From: Saccharofermentans sp.
Lineage (GTDB): Bacteria; Bacillota; Clostridia; Saccharofermentanales; Saccharofermentanaceae
Assembly (NCBI GenBank): GCA_016292215.1
Contig: JAEFBB010000004.1
Coordinates: 40,958 to 104,957, forward strand
Reading direction: 5' to 3'
DNA length: 64,000 nucleotides
In this document: positions 17,975 to 26,504 of the stretch, one piece after another
Layout: every line of letters begins with the position of its first letter
Position numbering within the stretch: the first letter of the stretch is position 1
Notes under the pieces: generated by a model
The model's input: only the letters and a program-made list of their open reading frames with translations
Databases searched by the model: none
Told to the model about the DNA's origin: nothing
Made by a program: the position numbers and the translations under genes

Positions 17975-18070
17975 GACAGATTTTATGAACATTCAGGACA
18001 GAACAAAAAGCAATGATAACATGAAGGCTTCAATTAAGCTGGTTACAATTGCCTATTATTCTTTTTCCAT
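17975..18070 (-). pseudogene. Decayed 5' fragment of a paralogue of the 18180-18722 membrane protein
   Basis: Read on the minus strand, this stretch translates to VTSLIEAFMLSLLFVLS, then TGA, then MFI. The intact gene has VVSLIEAFILSVLFVLSGVFI at its N-terminus. Nucleotide identity continues over about 60 bp, and the TGA replaces GGA. Stop codons also interrupt the region equivalent to the start. The rest of the 17907-18179 gap contains no further gene I can support. This is a remnant of a duplicated copy. Confidence 0.75.
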
Positions 18071-18179
18071 AAATTAATCTATATCTTCGTTGATCTTATT
18101 ATGTGATATCAACTCGACTCGGATAAGAATGACTCATCATGTCTGATATCATATTGTCTATCGTAGCGAAAGCACCTGT

Positions 18180-18722
18180 TTATAAAACCGCTTTAAAAAA
18201 AACTATGACTCCTAACGCAATTACTATACTTACTACCAAAGAAACAATACACAGAATGCGTCTACTTTTATCACTGTTTATCACTTTATAGTTGACAAAG
18301 AAGTATATTGCGCCTATCACAATAAAACCTATCAAACCTATTATAATGAACTTATTGTCTAAATCTGCGCGTTTTTCCTTTACTTGATTCTTTATCTTTT
18401 CTAATGCATCGGCCAATTCGTCACTATTATTTGTTTCAACCAGATTGATTTTACCGTGTGAAATCAGGGTTTTATCAGTTGTTCTAATCCCCAGTCCTCC
18501 GGATGCAGATATCGTATACACCTCAAATTCAGTTCCCGGAGGATATATGTTCCCATCAGAATCTGTTACTTCATGATCAAAAGACGTGTATCCAGAATAA
18601 CTGAAAACTTCGTTAGTTAGCATTTTTCCATAAATCAAATGACTTATGAACACTCCGGATAAAACAAAGAGTACTGACAGTATAAAGGCTTCTATTAAGC
18701 TGACTACAGTTACTTTTTTCAT
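18180..18722 (-). CDS. Small membrane protein overlapping the secreted multidomain protein gene; possible immunity/inhibitor partner
   Basis: A 180-residue protein from the ATG at 18722, which has GAGAGGT 8 bp upstream. Residues about 5-28 are a hydrophobic helix; residues about 35-115 are predicted outside the membrane (YSGYTSFDHEVTDSDGNIYPPGTEFEVY); two hydrophobic segments at about 117-138 and 150-178 close the protein. The 5' end of the coding frame (upstream ATG at 18746) overlaps the upstream gene's stop, and from the chosen start the two are 16 bp apart, so they are cotranscribed. No family recognised. Position, topology and the decayed extra copy at 17975 would fit a protein that restrains the C-terminal domain of its neighbour, but this is inference only. 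Confidence 0.7.
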   Translation of the reverse strand: MKKVTVVSLIEAFILSVLFVLSGVFISHLIYGKMLTNEVFSYSGYTSFDHEVTDSDGNIYPPGTEFEVYTISASGGLGIRTTDKTLISHGKINLVETNNSDELADALEKIKNQVKEKRADLDNKFIIIGLIGFIVIGAIYFFVNYKVINSDKSRRILCIVSLVVSIVIALGVIVFFKAVL

Positions 18723-18738
18723 GTATAAATACCTCTCA

Positions 18739-21700
18739 TTAATCATCTATCCTCCACATTACAGGATAAGAGGAACGTCCACCAGCCACAACAATTTGTC
18801 CATAATTATCTTTCCGAAATCTATAAACTCCACCCCAAGAATGATTAGTATCATTTCCAACATAAATGAGGAAAAAAGGTGTTGCATACACTTCATCAAT
18901 GTAATCAGAATTTAGGAACTCCGTTGCAAAAATCCTAGAATCATCTGTTACTTTGCAAGTAAAGCATCCTTGTAAATCTATTGTTTTTATTTTGCATGAT
19001 ATAAGAGGCAGCAAATATTCATTAATATCATCAATTCCAATATAAGCCTCAGCTTTATCATCTTCAATGAAATATAATGTTTTACCGCTTGTGGATCCAT
19101 GACCTATCATTATTAAATTGTCAACCATAGAATAAGCTATACCATCTTCTATTACAAACCTGTCTTTATCCAATTTATATTGCATATACTTAAAAAATGT
19201 TTTTATATCATCCCATTTACAAATATCGATAACAATACAAGGAGAATATATATCTTGATGATTGTTAATTACATTATAAAATGAATCTTTTGTTTCATTT
19301 AAAAGCGAATCCGAACTGCTATACAAGATGTAATTTATCGGCTCATTTGTTGTCATCGGTGTCGCATCCACACCATCATCAGCATTATCATTATCTGAAT
19401 GGGGATCTGAAGGATTCGCTTTCAGCTTTACATATACACCAAACTTTCCTTTTGTCGTTGGTGTATAACCGGAAACAGAGACAGAACTGTTTGTTACTGT
19501 CGCTTCGTTGTAGTTAGCAAATACAACTAACTCACCGAATTCTTTACCATCTGACAGGCCGTCTCCATCTTTGTCAGTTAACGAGCTATCGGCATAGTAG
19601 ATATGCTTATTGGTTCCCATTACACCTCTGTCTTCAAGGAAGTCAAATATATCATCTGTATCATTATCAACAGTATTTACTATCAGCCAGTCATAATCAA
19701 AATGAACACTCAAAAGACTTCCGGTGCGGTGTTCCTCATACCAATTCCCAAATAGTCTAAGAAGTATTCTGCAATTACTGTCTACTCCGTTAATTGCTTT
19801 CCACCAACCAAATTCACTTGCTTCATATTCATCCAGACTAGGAACACGGCCTTCCCAATACAAGCCGCCATCCGAGTAATTACCAATAAACAGATTATTT
19901 GAATAATCCGGATATACAGGGTTTAACCACATATCCATATCCACAACGACATATGTGCTGAAGTGTTCCAAATCTAACGTTATGGTGTCATTTTCAGAGT
20001 CAATAGCAGCTTGGTCTTGAATAATATAGAAGCCCGATTCTTCATCAAACCAGAGGATTCCAAGGTTTTCTTCTAACGTCTCACCTAGCTGTGTGTCATC
20101 GTAATGAATGGTTACTGTTGCCGAGTTAAATTCTTCTGTAGATGAAAACTCTATAGGGCTCCCTATTCTTCCATATACGTCAGTAGAATAGTAATCCTTG
20201 TTGTACATATCTTTAATATGAACAACATGTTCGATATTGCCTTTTGTTCCCATTTCAATATCTACTGAAACTATCGAAGGATCTTCAGCATTGTTTATTT
20301 CCTTGGTTAACGTTTGCAATACAGTTACATCTTTGTCCAAGTAATCAAGAGGATCCTTTCCAATAGAAATCTCATCACCGTCATCGATATCGTCTCCATC
20401 GGTATCGTATTTCGTGGGATCAGTCCCGTAAACTATTACTTCCATGCCGTCAAACAGTCCGTCTCCGTCAGTATCCTTTGATGTCGGATTGGTTCCAAGT
20501 GCTGACTCTTGGGAATTAGTCAACCCGTCGTGATCAGGATCTTTATTGCCGTTATCATCCGGTGTAAGCGGGTCTGTCTCTAGAATAATCTCATAGAAAT
20601 CGTTAACGCCGTCGTCGTCCGTATCCTTATCGTTCTTATCGGTTCCATAGTAATCTTCAAGATCATCAGGCAGCCCATCCTCATCTGAATCCGTGTCATA
20701 GTCTATGTCTTCAGGGAAATCTGTCGGAACCGGAGTAGGCGTAACCGTGACTGTATTTGTAGGTGTAACAGATATATCAGGTGTGGGTGTTGCTGTAACA
20801 GTAGGCGTAGCAGTAACTACTACGCTCGGTGTGGCAGTAGGTGCCTCTGTTGGTGTCGCAGTAACTGTAGTTGTAACAGTTGGTGTCACGGTTGAGCTAG
20901 GAGTAGCCGTTGGTGTATAAGTAACTACAACAGTCGGTGTAGCTGTAGGTGTGACCGTTATTATTCCGTTATAGTCTGTCTCAAGCACATCCGGAACATC
21001 GTTGTTGTTCTTATCATCCTCGAGGCTTAATGCCAGCTTTTTAACCGTTACCGTAAGATCTGTAAGTTCGAAAGGAATGGAGGGATCGTTTGCTCCGCCT
21101 TGCAACTCAATCCTGTAAGACTGTCCTGCATTGATATCTTGATTACTGCCATCATTGGTAATTGTATATGAATTGCTCGAGTTTGTTGACAGCACAGCGG
21201 CATCTGCCTGTGTCAGCGGTCTGTTTGAATTGAATGTAATACTCCAATCTCTTATCTGTTCATTTGAGTTATTTGTAAGGATAAGAGCTCCACTAAATCC
21301 GGATGTCCAATTAGAGTATTCTTCAAATCTGTAAGACAAATCTCCGCTTGATACTGTAACCGTCTTTGTATTAAGCAGATAGAATGACGGCATAGTACTA
21401 ATATCACTACCGTCATTTGAGGCTGCAGTAAAACCAACAGTTATAGATTGACCCGGAAGTATATCCTGATTCCAATCGTTATTGCCTAACGTGTAAAGAT
21501 TGTCTTCGTGTTCGACGATGTAGCAATTGTATGGATTTTCGATGTTATAGTTGAAATCAAACGTGAAATACCAGTCATGGATAGTATTGTCGCCATTGTT
21601 GGTAAATGTGATCTCAAGATTAGCATGACCAGACCACTGAGATGTTATTCGCGGCTCAGCAACAAACGCGGCTTCTTCAACACTTCTGAACGAACATGGC

Positions 21701-21837
21701 GAAGACGGGGGATCACTTTCGAAGTCCATTACAGTATCCGCACTAATTTTCTCACCAAAGCCTATACAAAGTGCAGATGACACTATCGAACCGCACAAAA
21801 CCATTGCCAATAACTTCAAAAATCGTGAATCAACCAT
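18739..21837 (-). CDS. Secreted multidomain protein: CBM2-like x2, Thr/Pro linker, TSP3-type Ca repeats, C-terminal clan-CD-peptidase-like domain
   Basis: A 1032-residue protein with signal peptide (about 1-33). Residues 63-160 and 161-268 are two similar beta domains resembling family 2 carbohydrate-binding modules (ITFTNNGDNTIHDWYFTF; LILTNNSNEQIRDWSITF). Residues 293-372 are a Thr/Pro/Val linker. Residues 378-500 and 745-825 carry Asp-rich calcium-binding repeats of thrombospondin-3 type (DTDGDGLFDG, DKDGDGLSDG). The C-terminal 200 residues have LIMIGHGSTSG (H913) and TIDLQGCFTC (C958), the hydrophobic-strand-His-Gly then hydrophobic-strand-Gln-Gly-Cys order of clan CD (caspase/CHAT/gingipain-like) peptidases. 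AAAGGAAATGCT precedes the ATG. The region is AT-richer than its surroundings, suggesting transfer. No sorting signal seen. Substrate and activity unknown. Confidence 0.8.
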   Translation of the reverse strand: MVDSRFLKLLAMVLCGSIVSSALCIGFGEKISADTVMDFESDPPSSPCSFRSVEEAAFVAEPRITSQWSGHANLEITFTNNGDNTIHDWYFTFDFNYNIENPYNCYIVEHEDNLYTLGNNDWNQDILPGQSITVGFTAASNDGSDISTMPSFYLLNTKTVTVSSGDLSYRFEEYSNWTSGFSGALILTNNSNEQIRDWSITFNSNRPLTQADAAVLSTNSSNSYTITNDGSNQDINAGQSYRIELQGGANDPSIPFELTDLTVTVKKLALSLEDDKNNNDVPDVLETDYNGIITVTPTATPTVVVTYTPTATPSSTVTPTVTTTVTATPTEAPTATPSVVVTATPTVTATPTPDISVTPTNTVTVTPTPVPTDFPEDIDYDTDSDEDGLPDDLEDYYGTDKNDKDTDDDGVNDFYEIILETDPLTPDDNGNKDPDHDGLTNSQESALGTNPTSKDTDGDGLFDGMEVIVYGTDPTKYDTDGDDIDDGDEISIGKDPLDYLDKDVTVLQTLTKEINNAEDPSIVSVDIEMGTKGNIEHVVHIKDMYNKDYYSTDVYGRIGSPIEFSSTEEFNSATVTIHYDDTQLGETLEENLGILWFDEESGFYIIQDQAAIDSENDTITLDLEHFSTYVVVDMDMWLNPVYPDYSNNLFIGNYSDGGLYWEGRVPSLDEYEASEFGWWKAINGVDSNCRILLRLFGNWYEEHRTGSLLSVHFDYDWLIVNTVDNDTDDIFDFLEDRGVMGTNKHIYYADSSLTDKDGDGLSDGKEFGELVVFANYNEATVTNSSVSVSGYTPTTKGKFGVYVKLKANPSDPHSDNDNADDGVDATPMTTNEPINYILYSSSDSLLNETKDSFYNVINNHQDIYSPCIVIDICKWDDIKTFFKYMQYKLDKDRFVIEDGIAYSMVDNLIMIGHGSTSGKTLYFIEDDKAEAYIGIDDINEYLLPLISCKIKTIDLQGCFTCKVTDDSRIFATEFLNSDYIDEVYATPFFLIYVGNDTNHSWGGVYRFRKDNYGQIVVAGGRSSYPVMWRIDD

Positions 21838-21874
21838 AGCATTTCCTTTCTATGTATATATAATCCTTGATTAC

Positions 21875-21997
21875 ACTGATCGGAGATGCTAAACTTCGAA
21901 TGGAAAGCACCCGATCAGTTAATATCTGCTCGTTGTTTTCTTAAGTTCTAATGAGTTGCCCGTTGGTCGCCAAACTTCGCGGGCAACTTTTGATTTT
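21875..21997. repeat. Two hairpins sharing a GAAGTTT-GC loop motif
   Basis: In the 165-bp gap between the small secreted protein gene and the 1032-residue protein gene, ACTGATCGG/CCGATCAGT (about 21880-21919) and GTTGCCCG/CGGGCAAC (about 21955-21992) form two stems. On the minus strand both loops contain CGAAGTTT followed by RGC. The second has a T run on the plus strand. They may be a leader or partial terminator within the operon. Confidence 0.5.
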
Positions 21998-22002
21998 ATT
22001 TG

Positions 22003-22590
22003 TTAATAACTATTAAGGTGTCCCGTATCGTCGCATGTCATCGTGAGTGAATAACTTAAACTGCTCGAACCACTAGTAGCAGTTCCGGATATTCGCGCGT
22101 ATGCTACCGTTGTAGAAAAATTACCCATGGAAATGGTTGGTGTGCTTGTCCAAGTGCTCATGGATGCTGGCGTAAACGAACCGCTTGCCGAAGCTGTAGA
22201 GCTTGATCCTGTTGTATAGTGAAAAGTAGCCGTAAGACTTATAGTAAAGATCTTCAGTCCTAGATTATTGTAATAGGATTTAGATGCAGTATCGGTAACA
22301 CCACTAGTAATAGAACGAGATTCTTCAATCGTTAATACTGATACGATCTGATTGTCATAATCAATTGTTATGCTGAAATCTGATACAAGTTCAGGATCAA
22401 TCATTTCAACTTGATCGGGATTAACGGACGATATAATTGCTTCAAATTCTTCGTAACTCTCGACTTTATGTGTCTCGAGATAGTCAATAAGGCTGAAGCC
22501 ACCTTCAGCTTCATTTCTCTGAGGGTTAGACCACCCCCCCATAACACACAGAATTGCAATTGTCAATAAGATTGCCACGGCTTTTTTCAT
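22003..22590 (-). CDS. Small secreted Ser/Thr-rich protein of unknown function
   Basis: A 195-residue protein with a signal peptide (KKAVAILLTIAILCVMGGWS). Residues about 25-85 are mixed; residues 95-190 are rich in Ser, Thr and Tyr with alternating hydrophobic positions (FTISLTATFHYTTGSSST, VAYARISGTATSGSSSLSYSLTMTCDDTGH), suggesting a beta-sandwich. AGGAGG lies upstream of the ATG. It follows the membrane-anchored XRE regulator by 18 bp and precedes the large secreted protein by 165 bp on the same strand, so all probably form one regulated unit. I do not recognise a family; a secreted peptide toxin or adhesin are possibilities without direct support. Confidence 0.7.
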   Translation of the reverse strand: MKKAVAILLTIAILCVMGGWSNPQRNEAEGGFSLIDYLETHKVESYEEFEAIISSVNPDQVEMIDPELVSDFSITIDYDNQIVSVLTIEESRSITSGVTDTASKSYYNNLGLKIFTISLTATFHYTTGSSSTASASGSFTPASMSTWTSTPTISMGNFSTTVAYARISGTATSGSSSLSYSLTMTCDDTGHLNSY

Positions 22591-22608
22591 AGTCTAAAAC
22601 CTCCTGTT

Positions 22609-23226
22609 TTAGTTATCTGTATCAAAATATGAAGGTTCGCTTGTAACGCAAGAACCCTCTATATATTCATTGCTTAACAGTCCGTGATTTCTCACATATA
22701 GCCAAGTACCGAATATCAATGCAAGTACAATCAAACAAGTAATAATCAAAACTGCTGTCCTGATCCTCTTGTGACGGATCTCGATTCTGCTTGTATCTAC
22801 TGCCTTCTTATAAGATTCAATCAATCGGGATTGTTCTTCAAGTTTGGATAACAACTGCTTGTTTTGATCTTGTAAAGAATTTATCAATTCACTTTGTTTA
22901 TCTATGTATTCATCTCTGTTATTCGCAAGTCTTTCACTTATTATTTCTTGACCTGTAACAAGATTATCAACACTATCAGATATTTTACCGAGTATGTTTT
23001 GTCCGGCATCTTTTGAAGGACTAATCAAATCGTCTTCATCACTTAAAATCTCATCTTCCGTTACACCCAATAAAGTTGCCAGACGTTTTAATTCGTCTCC
23101 ATTAGGTTTTGAACTGTTCTGTTCCCACCGGGAAACAGTTCGTCTGGTCACATCAAGGATCCTGGCCAAATCCTCTTGAGAATAGCCATTCTTTTCTCTG
23201 TATAGCTTTATCCTTAAACCAGACAC
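22609..23226 (-). CDS. Membrane-anchored XRE-family transcriptional regulator
   Basis: A 205-residue protein. Residues 4-60 are a Cro/CI-type helix-turn-helix (IKLYREKNGYSQEDLARILDVTRRTVSRWEQNSSKP). Residues about 95-145 form a heptad-rich coiled coil likely to dimerise. Residues 156-178 are a transmembrane helix, leaving a short C-terminal segment on the other side. Such regulators can respond to envelope state. First gene of the minus-strand island operon (XRE, small secreted protein, 1032-residue protein, membrane protein). A perfect 16-bp palindrome at 23300-23315 is the best candidate operator. Confidence 0.85.
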   Translation of the reverse strand: MSGLRIKLYREKNGYSQEDLARILDVTRRTVSRWEQNSSKPNGDELKRLATLLGVTEDEILSDEDDLISPSKDAGQNILGKISDSVDNLVTGQEIISERLANNRDEYIDKQSELINSLQDQNKQLLSKLEEQSRLIESYKKAVDTSRIEIRHKRIRTAVLIITCLIVLALIFGTWLYVRNHGLLSNEYIEGSCVTSEPSYFDTDN

Positions 23227-23299
23227 GCTAAAATCCTCCCAAATTACCTTTGTTTTAAGTCTATGTTAACCACTACCACTTGGCAAGTGACACATTGCC

Positions 23300-23315
23300 T
23301 GTCTCATATGAGACA
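23300..23315. promoter_or_regulatory. Candidate operator of the XRE regulator
   Basis: TGTCTCATATGAGACA is a perfect 16-bp palindrome 74 bp upstream of the XRE start, in the region shared with the divergent TetR gene. Its length and symmetry suit an XRE dimer. Confidence 0.5.
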
Positions 23316-23327
23316 ATCTACAAGAAG

Positions 23328-23350
23328 AAAGCCATTGTTTTCATGGCTTT
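23328..23350. other. Hairpin in the XRE-TetR divergent region
   Basis: AAAGCCAT (23328-23335) and ATGGCTTT (23343-23350) form an 8-bp stem with a 7-nt loop, followed on the plus strand by GGGGCCTGTTTTT. It may be a terminator insulating the divergent units. Nothing else is apparent in this gap besides the operators. Confidence 0.4.
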
Positions 23351-23462
23351 GGGGCCTGTTTTTCATGTGACACGTACAAACTGTTGCTTGCATGTTTTAT
23401 AAGTAACTGCTGTCACTTCCCTCAACCACCATTGCAGAACAGCCTGCAGTGTGATATCTTTA

Positions 23463-23482
23463 TTATTGAACACGTTCAATAA
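23463..23482. promoter_or_regulatory. Candidate TetR operator
   Basis: TTATTGAAC, AC, GTTCAATAA: a perfect 9-bp inverted repeat with a 2-bp spacer, ending 12 bp before the TetR ATG. This size and position are typical of autoregulated TetR-family operators, and binding here would block expression of both tetR and the downstream gene. Confidence 0.75.
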
Positions 23483-23494
23483 TTGGAGCGCACT

Positions 23495-24073
23495 ATGCAA
23501 AAAGACGAGAAACTTAACATCACAAAGGATAAGCTGCTCGAAGCAACATTCCTTCTCATGGAGGAAGCCGATGACCCTCTGGCAGTCACATCCAGGCAGA
23601 TAGCAGACAGAGCCGGCGTTAAGCCCTCCATGATCAACTACTGCTTCGGTTCGAGAGAGAATCTTATTTACAACACTTTCCAGAAGCAGTATCTGGGATT
23701 TCTTCAGGAGAAAAAGATCGCTAAGCTCATTGCCTCCGACATCGCACCCAAAGAGCTTCTCAAAAAGCTCCATTTCACTGTCGCAAAGTGCCTGGTGGAG
23801 AACCCCAAATTCACAAAGGCCATAACAGGCTTCGTGCTCTTCAACAGAGACCTGTCGCAGGAGTCATTCAGTTACCCGTATGTTAAGAAACATTACAACG
23901 GCCGCAGGACCGATGAGGAGTGCAGGCTGATCGCGTACGAGCTCTCTGCCATGATGCAGCTCATCGTGTGCCGCAAGGACGATATCAGAGAGAGCTTCGG
24001 CATCGATCTCGACAAGGATAAAGAGCTCAAGAAATATATCGACATGAGAGTCGATCTTTTGCTGGGTGACTGA
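23495..24073 (+). CDS. TetR/AcrR family transcriptional regulator
   Basis: A 192-residue repressor-type protein from the ATG at 23495 (GGAG 6 bp upstream). The N-terminal helix-turn-helix reads LLEATFLLMEEAD, TSRQIADRAGVKPSMINYCFGSRENLIYNTF. The C-terminal all-helical ligand-binding domain is not assignable to a substrate. Its stop is 2 bp before the ATG of the rifampicin-phosphotransferase-like gene, so the pair is one transcript and is probably controlled through the 20-bp palindrome at 23463-23482. Confidence 0.9.
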   Translation: MQKDEKLNITKDKLLEATFLLMEEADDPLAVTSRQIADRAGVKPSMINYCFGSRENLIYNTFQKQYLGFLQEKKIAKLIASDIAPKELLKKLHFTVAKCLVENPKFTKAITGFVLFNRDLSQESFSYPYVKKHYNGRRTDEECRLIAYELSAMMQLIVCRKDDIRESFGIDLDKDKELKKYIDMRVDLLLGD

Positions 24074-24075
24074 TC

Positions 24076-26397
24076 ATGAAATATATCTTTGACTTAAGAT
24101 CTTTACCTATCGAAAAGAAGTCTCTGGCAGGCGGCAAGGCGTCGTCCTTATCTCTCATGATGAAGAATCTCAAGATGAACATTCCGTCAGGATATGTCAT
24201 TCTGGCGGACGGTTTTCGCGATGGGAATCTGACAGAAGACGCGCAGAAAGAACTCACTGAACTGCTCGTCAAGCTCAACAGGAATAAGACTTACGCGGTA
24301 AGGTCTTCGGCAATCGGAGAAGACGGCGGGAGCAATTCTTTCGCGGGTCAGTATGAGACACTGACAGACGTCACAGTCGATAAGATAGATGCCGCCGTAA
24401 AGCAGGTCGCAATGTCTGCCAAGAGTGCAAGAGTTGAAGAATACAAAGCGCAAAAAGACGAGAGCAGCGAAGGCATCGGCGTTATCATTCAGGAATTCAT
24501 AAAGCCTGAATTTGCAGGAGTTATCTTCACGTCTGACATCATCACCGGCAAGGACGAGAAGATCGTCGGCAACTACGTAAAAGGTGAGGGCGAGAAGCTC
24601 GTGTCCGGCATCGAGAATGCCGAAGAGTTTAAGCTCGGCGCAATAGACAAAACCTTTGAGGGTAATTCCGAGATCGCGCCTTACGCGAAGACGCTCCGGA
24701 AATACTCGCTTGCGATCAGGTCTTTCTACGGCGTTCCGATGGACATCGAATGGGCGATCGCAAACCGCAAAGTCTATATCTTGCAGGCGCGTCCCATCAC
24801 TACGCTCCGCAGGCTTGATCCGAAGAATTACGATATAAACGGCACCCGCTCGGGCTATAAACTCCTTACGAAGACAAACGTCGGAGAGATCTTCATGAAG
24901 CCCGTGAGCCCCATGACCTTCAGCGTGCTGGAAAAGATCAATGAATTCCTGGGTGTCCCCGACTGGCTCGATAATATCTGCGGCCAGGCTTACATGAATA
25001 TATCCGTAATGTGCTCATTGCTGATGAGCTTTGGCAAGAGCCGCGAGAAAGCTTATGAATTAGTAAAAGACCTTGTCGGTGAGATACCGGAAGGCGTAGA
25101 GATACCCGTATCACCTTTTGACAAAAAGGCATTCATGAAAAACCTCCGAAAGCTCTTATTCCCCAAAAACAAGTCAAAACTTAAGAAGAAAGAGAAGCTT
25201 CAGATGGTGGAAGACCTCCATCAGATCTCGGAGGACCTGATCGTACAGATCAAAACCATCAAAAGCAATGACGAGCTGATGAGGTACTGGGACGAGGTCC
25301 TGCAGCCGCGTCTGAATGACGGTCTGGCATCGATCATGACCGCGAGCGGAACGGCGCTTATACCGCTCTTCGGCACGCGCAAGAAGATCGCAAAGATCGC
25401 CGGAGAAGACATGGCGAACCGCCTTTGTTCAGGTTGTGTGGGCATTATCGACTGCATGAAGCCGACACTGCTTTTAGAAGACGTTGTGTCAGGAAAGATA
25501 TCGAGAGAAGAATACATCCTTGCCTGCGGCCACCGCTCTGCTGACGAGATGGAGCTCATGGCGCCCCGTCCTTACGAGGATCCCTCATTCATAGATTCAT
25601 TGCTTAAGGACCGCGAGGATGCGCCTGTCAATCTGCATGCGATGCAGGAACAGCAGAATAACCAATACGAGAAGGCCCTTTCGGAGTTCAAGGAGAAATA
25701 TCCTTCCAGGAGCAAGTGGATCGACAAGGAGATCTCAAAGTTCATTCACGCGAATGTCTTCCGCGAAGATATCAGGAGCAAGGGTGTGCGCATTTTCTGC
25801 GTCTTCAGGGAGTACATCCTGAAAGCCGGCGAGCTTAACGGCCTGGGCAGCGACATCTTCATGCTGAGCTTTACAGAGATTTTTAACCTGCTTAAGGGCG
25901 ATAATTCCGCCGTCGCATTTATCCCTGCGCGAAAAGAATCTTTCGCAAAATACAACACTTACCCGGGCTTCCCTAACCTTGTCATCGGAAGGTTCGATCC
26001 GGAGAAATGGCTCGCTGATAAGGATCGCAGATATGATGTTTTCGTAAGCGACCGCCCCACAGGCGACATCCCCTCCGATGTCAAAGGCTTTGCGGGGGCT
26101 GCCGGAACCGTCACTGGGACTGTCCGCGTTATCGATGACGTCAGCCGCATAGATGAGATCAAGGAAGGCGAGATCCTGGTAACGCGCGCCACCAATATCG
26201 GCTGGACAGTAGCTTTCCATAAGGTGTCTGCGATAGTAACGGATATAGGCGCGCCCCTCTCTCACGCCGCGATCGTGGCAAGGGAATTCGGTATCCCCGC
26301 GGTCGTCGGCTGCCGCAACGCAACGACTGTCCTTAAGACCGGAGACGTCGTCACGGTAGACGGCGGGAAAGGCACGGTAACCATAGAAAGAGCCTGA
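24076..26397 (+). CDS. Rifampicin-phosphotransferase-like (PEP-synthase-family) enzyme
   Basis: A 773-residue protein with the RPH domain order: an N-terminal ATP-grasp (residues about 1-245; SLAGGKASSL, YAVRSSAIGEDGGSNSFAGQ, IEWAIANRKVYILQARPIT), a large variable middle domain (about 250-690), and a C-terminal swivelling phosphohistidine domain (GAPLSHAAIVAREFGIPAVVG, H730). In PEP synthase and PPDK the His domain is central and followed by a TIM barrel, absent here. RPH enzymes transfer the beta-phosphate of ATP to rifampicin. The middle, substrate-binding domain decides specificity and cannot be judged by eye, so another small-molecule acceptor is possible. Cotranscribed with a TetR regulator. 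Confidence 0.8.
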   Translation: MKYIFDLRSLPIEKKSLAGGKASSLSLMMKNLKMNIPSGYVILADGFRDGNLTEDAQKELTELLVKLNRNKTYAVRSSAIGEDGGSNSFAGQYETLTDVTVDKIDAAVKQVAMSAKSARVEEYKAQKDESSEGIGVIIQEFIKPEFAGVIFTSDIITGKDEKIVGNYVKGEGEKLVSGIENAEEFKLGAIDKTFEGNSEIAPYAKTLRKYSLAIRSFYGVPMDIEWAIANRKVYILQARPITTLRRLDPKNYDINGTRSGYKLLTKTNVGEIFMKPVSPMTFSVLEKINEFLGVPDWLDNICGQAYMNISVMCSLLMSFGKSREKAYELVKDLVGEIPEGVEIPVSPFDKKAFMKNLRKLLFPKNKSKLKKKEKLQMVEDLHQISEDLIVQIKTIKSNDELMRYWDEVLQPRLNDGLASIMTASGTALIPLFGTRKKIAKIAGEDMANRLCSGCVGIIDCMKPTLLLEDVVSGKISREEYILACGHRSADEMELMAPRPYEDPSFIDSLLKDREDAPVNLHAMQEQQNNQYEKALSEFKEKYPSRSKWIDKEISKFIHANVFREDIRSKGVRIFCVFREYILKAGELNGLGSDIFMLSFTEIFNLLKGDNSAVAFIPARKESFAKYNTYPGFPNLVIGRFDPEKWLADKDRRYDVFVSDRPTGDIPSDVKGFAGAAGTVTGTVRVIDDVSRIDEIKEGEILVTRATNIGWTVAFHKVSAIVTDIGAPLSHAAIVAREFGIPAVVGCRNATTVLKTGDVVTVDGGKGTVTIERA

Positions 26398-26504
26398 GAT
26401 TGCAACAAATCCCCTCCCCCGTCTGTAATGGTAGAGTAAAGGAACTCTTTGAGGATTTATGATACTATTATTTTCAAGGAATAAAAAAGGGAGAGGATCA
26501 CTGC

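Noticed and set aside
20705..20920. Plus-strand Val/Gly-rich frame opposite the Thr/Pro linker of the secreted protein
   Set aside because: It is the antisense of the repetitive PT-rich linker codons.
24076..26397. Phosphoenolpyruvate synthase (ppsA) or PPDK
   Set aside because: The phosphohistidine domain is at the C-terminus and no PEP-binding TIM barrel follows, unlike PPS and PPDK.
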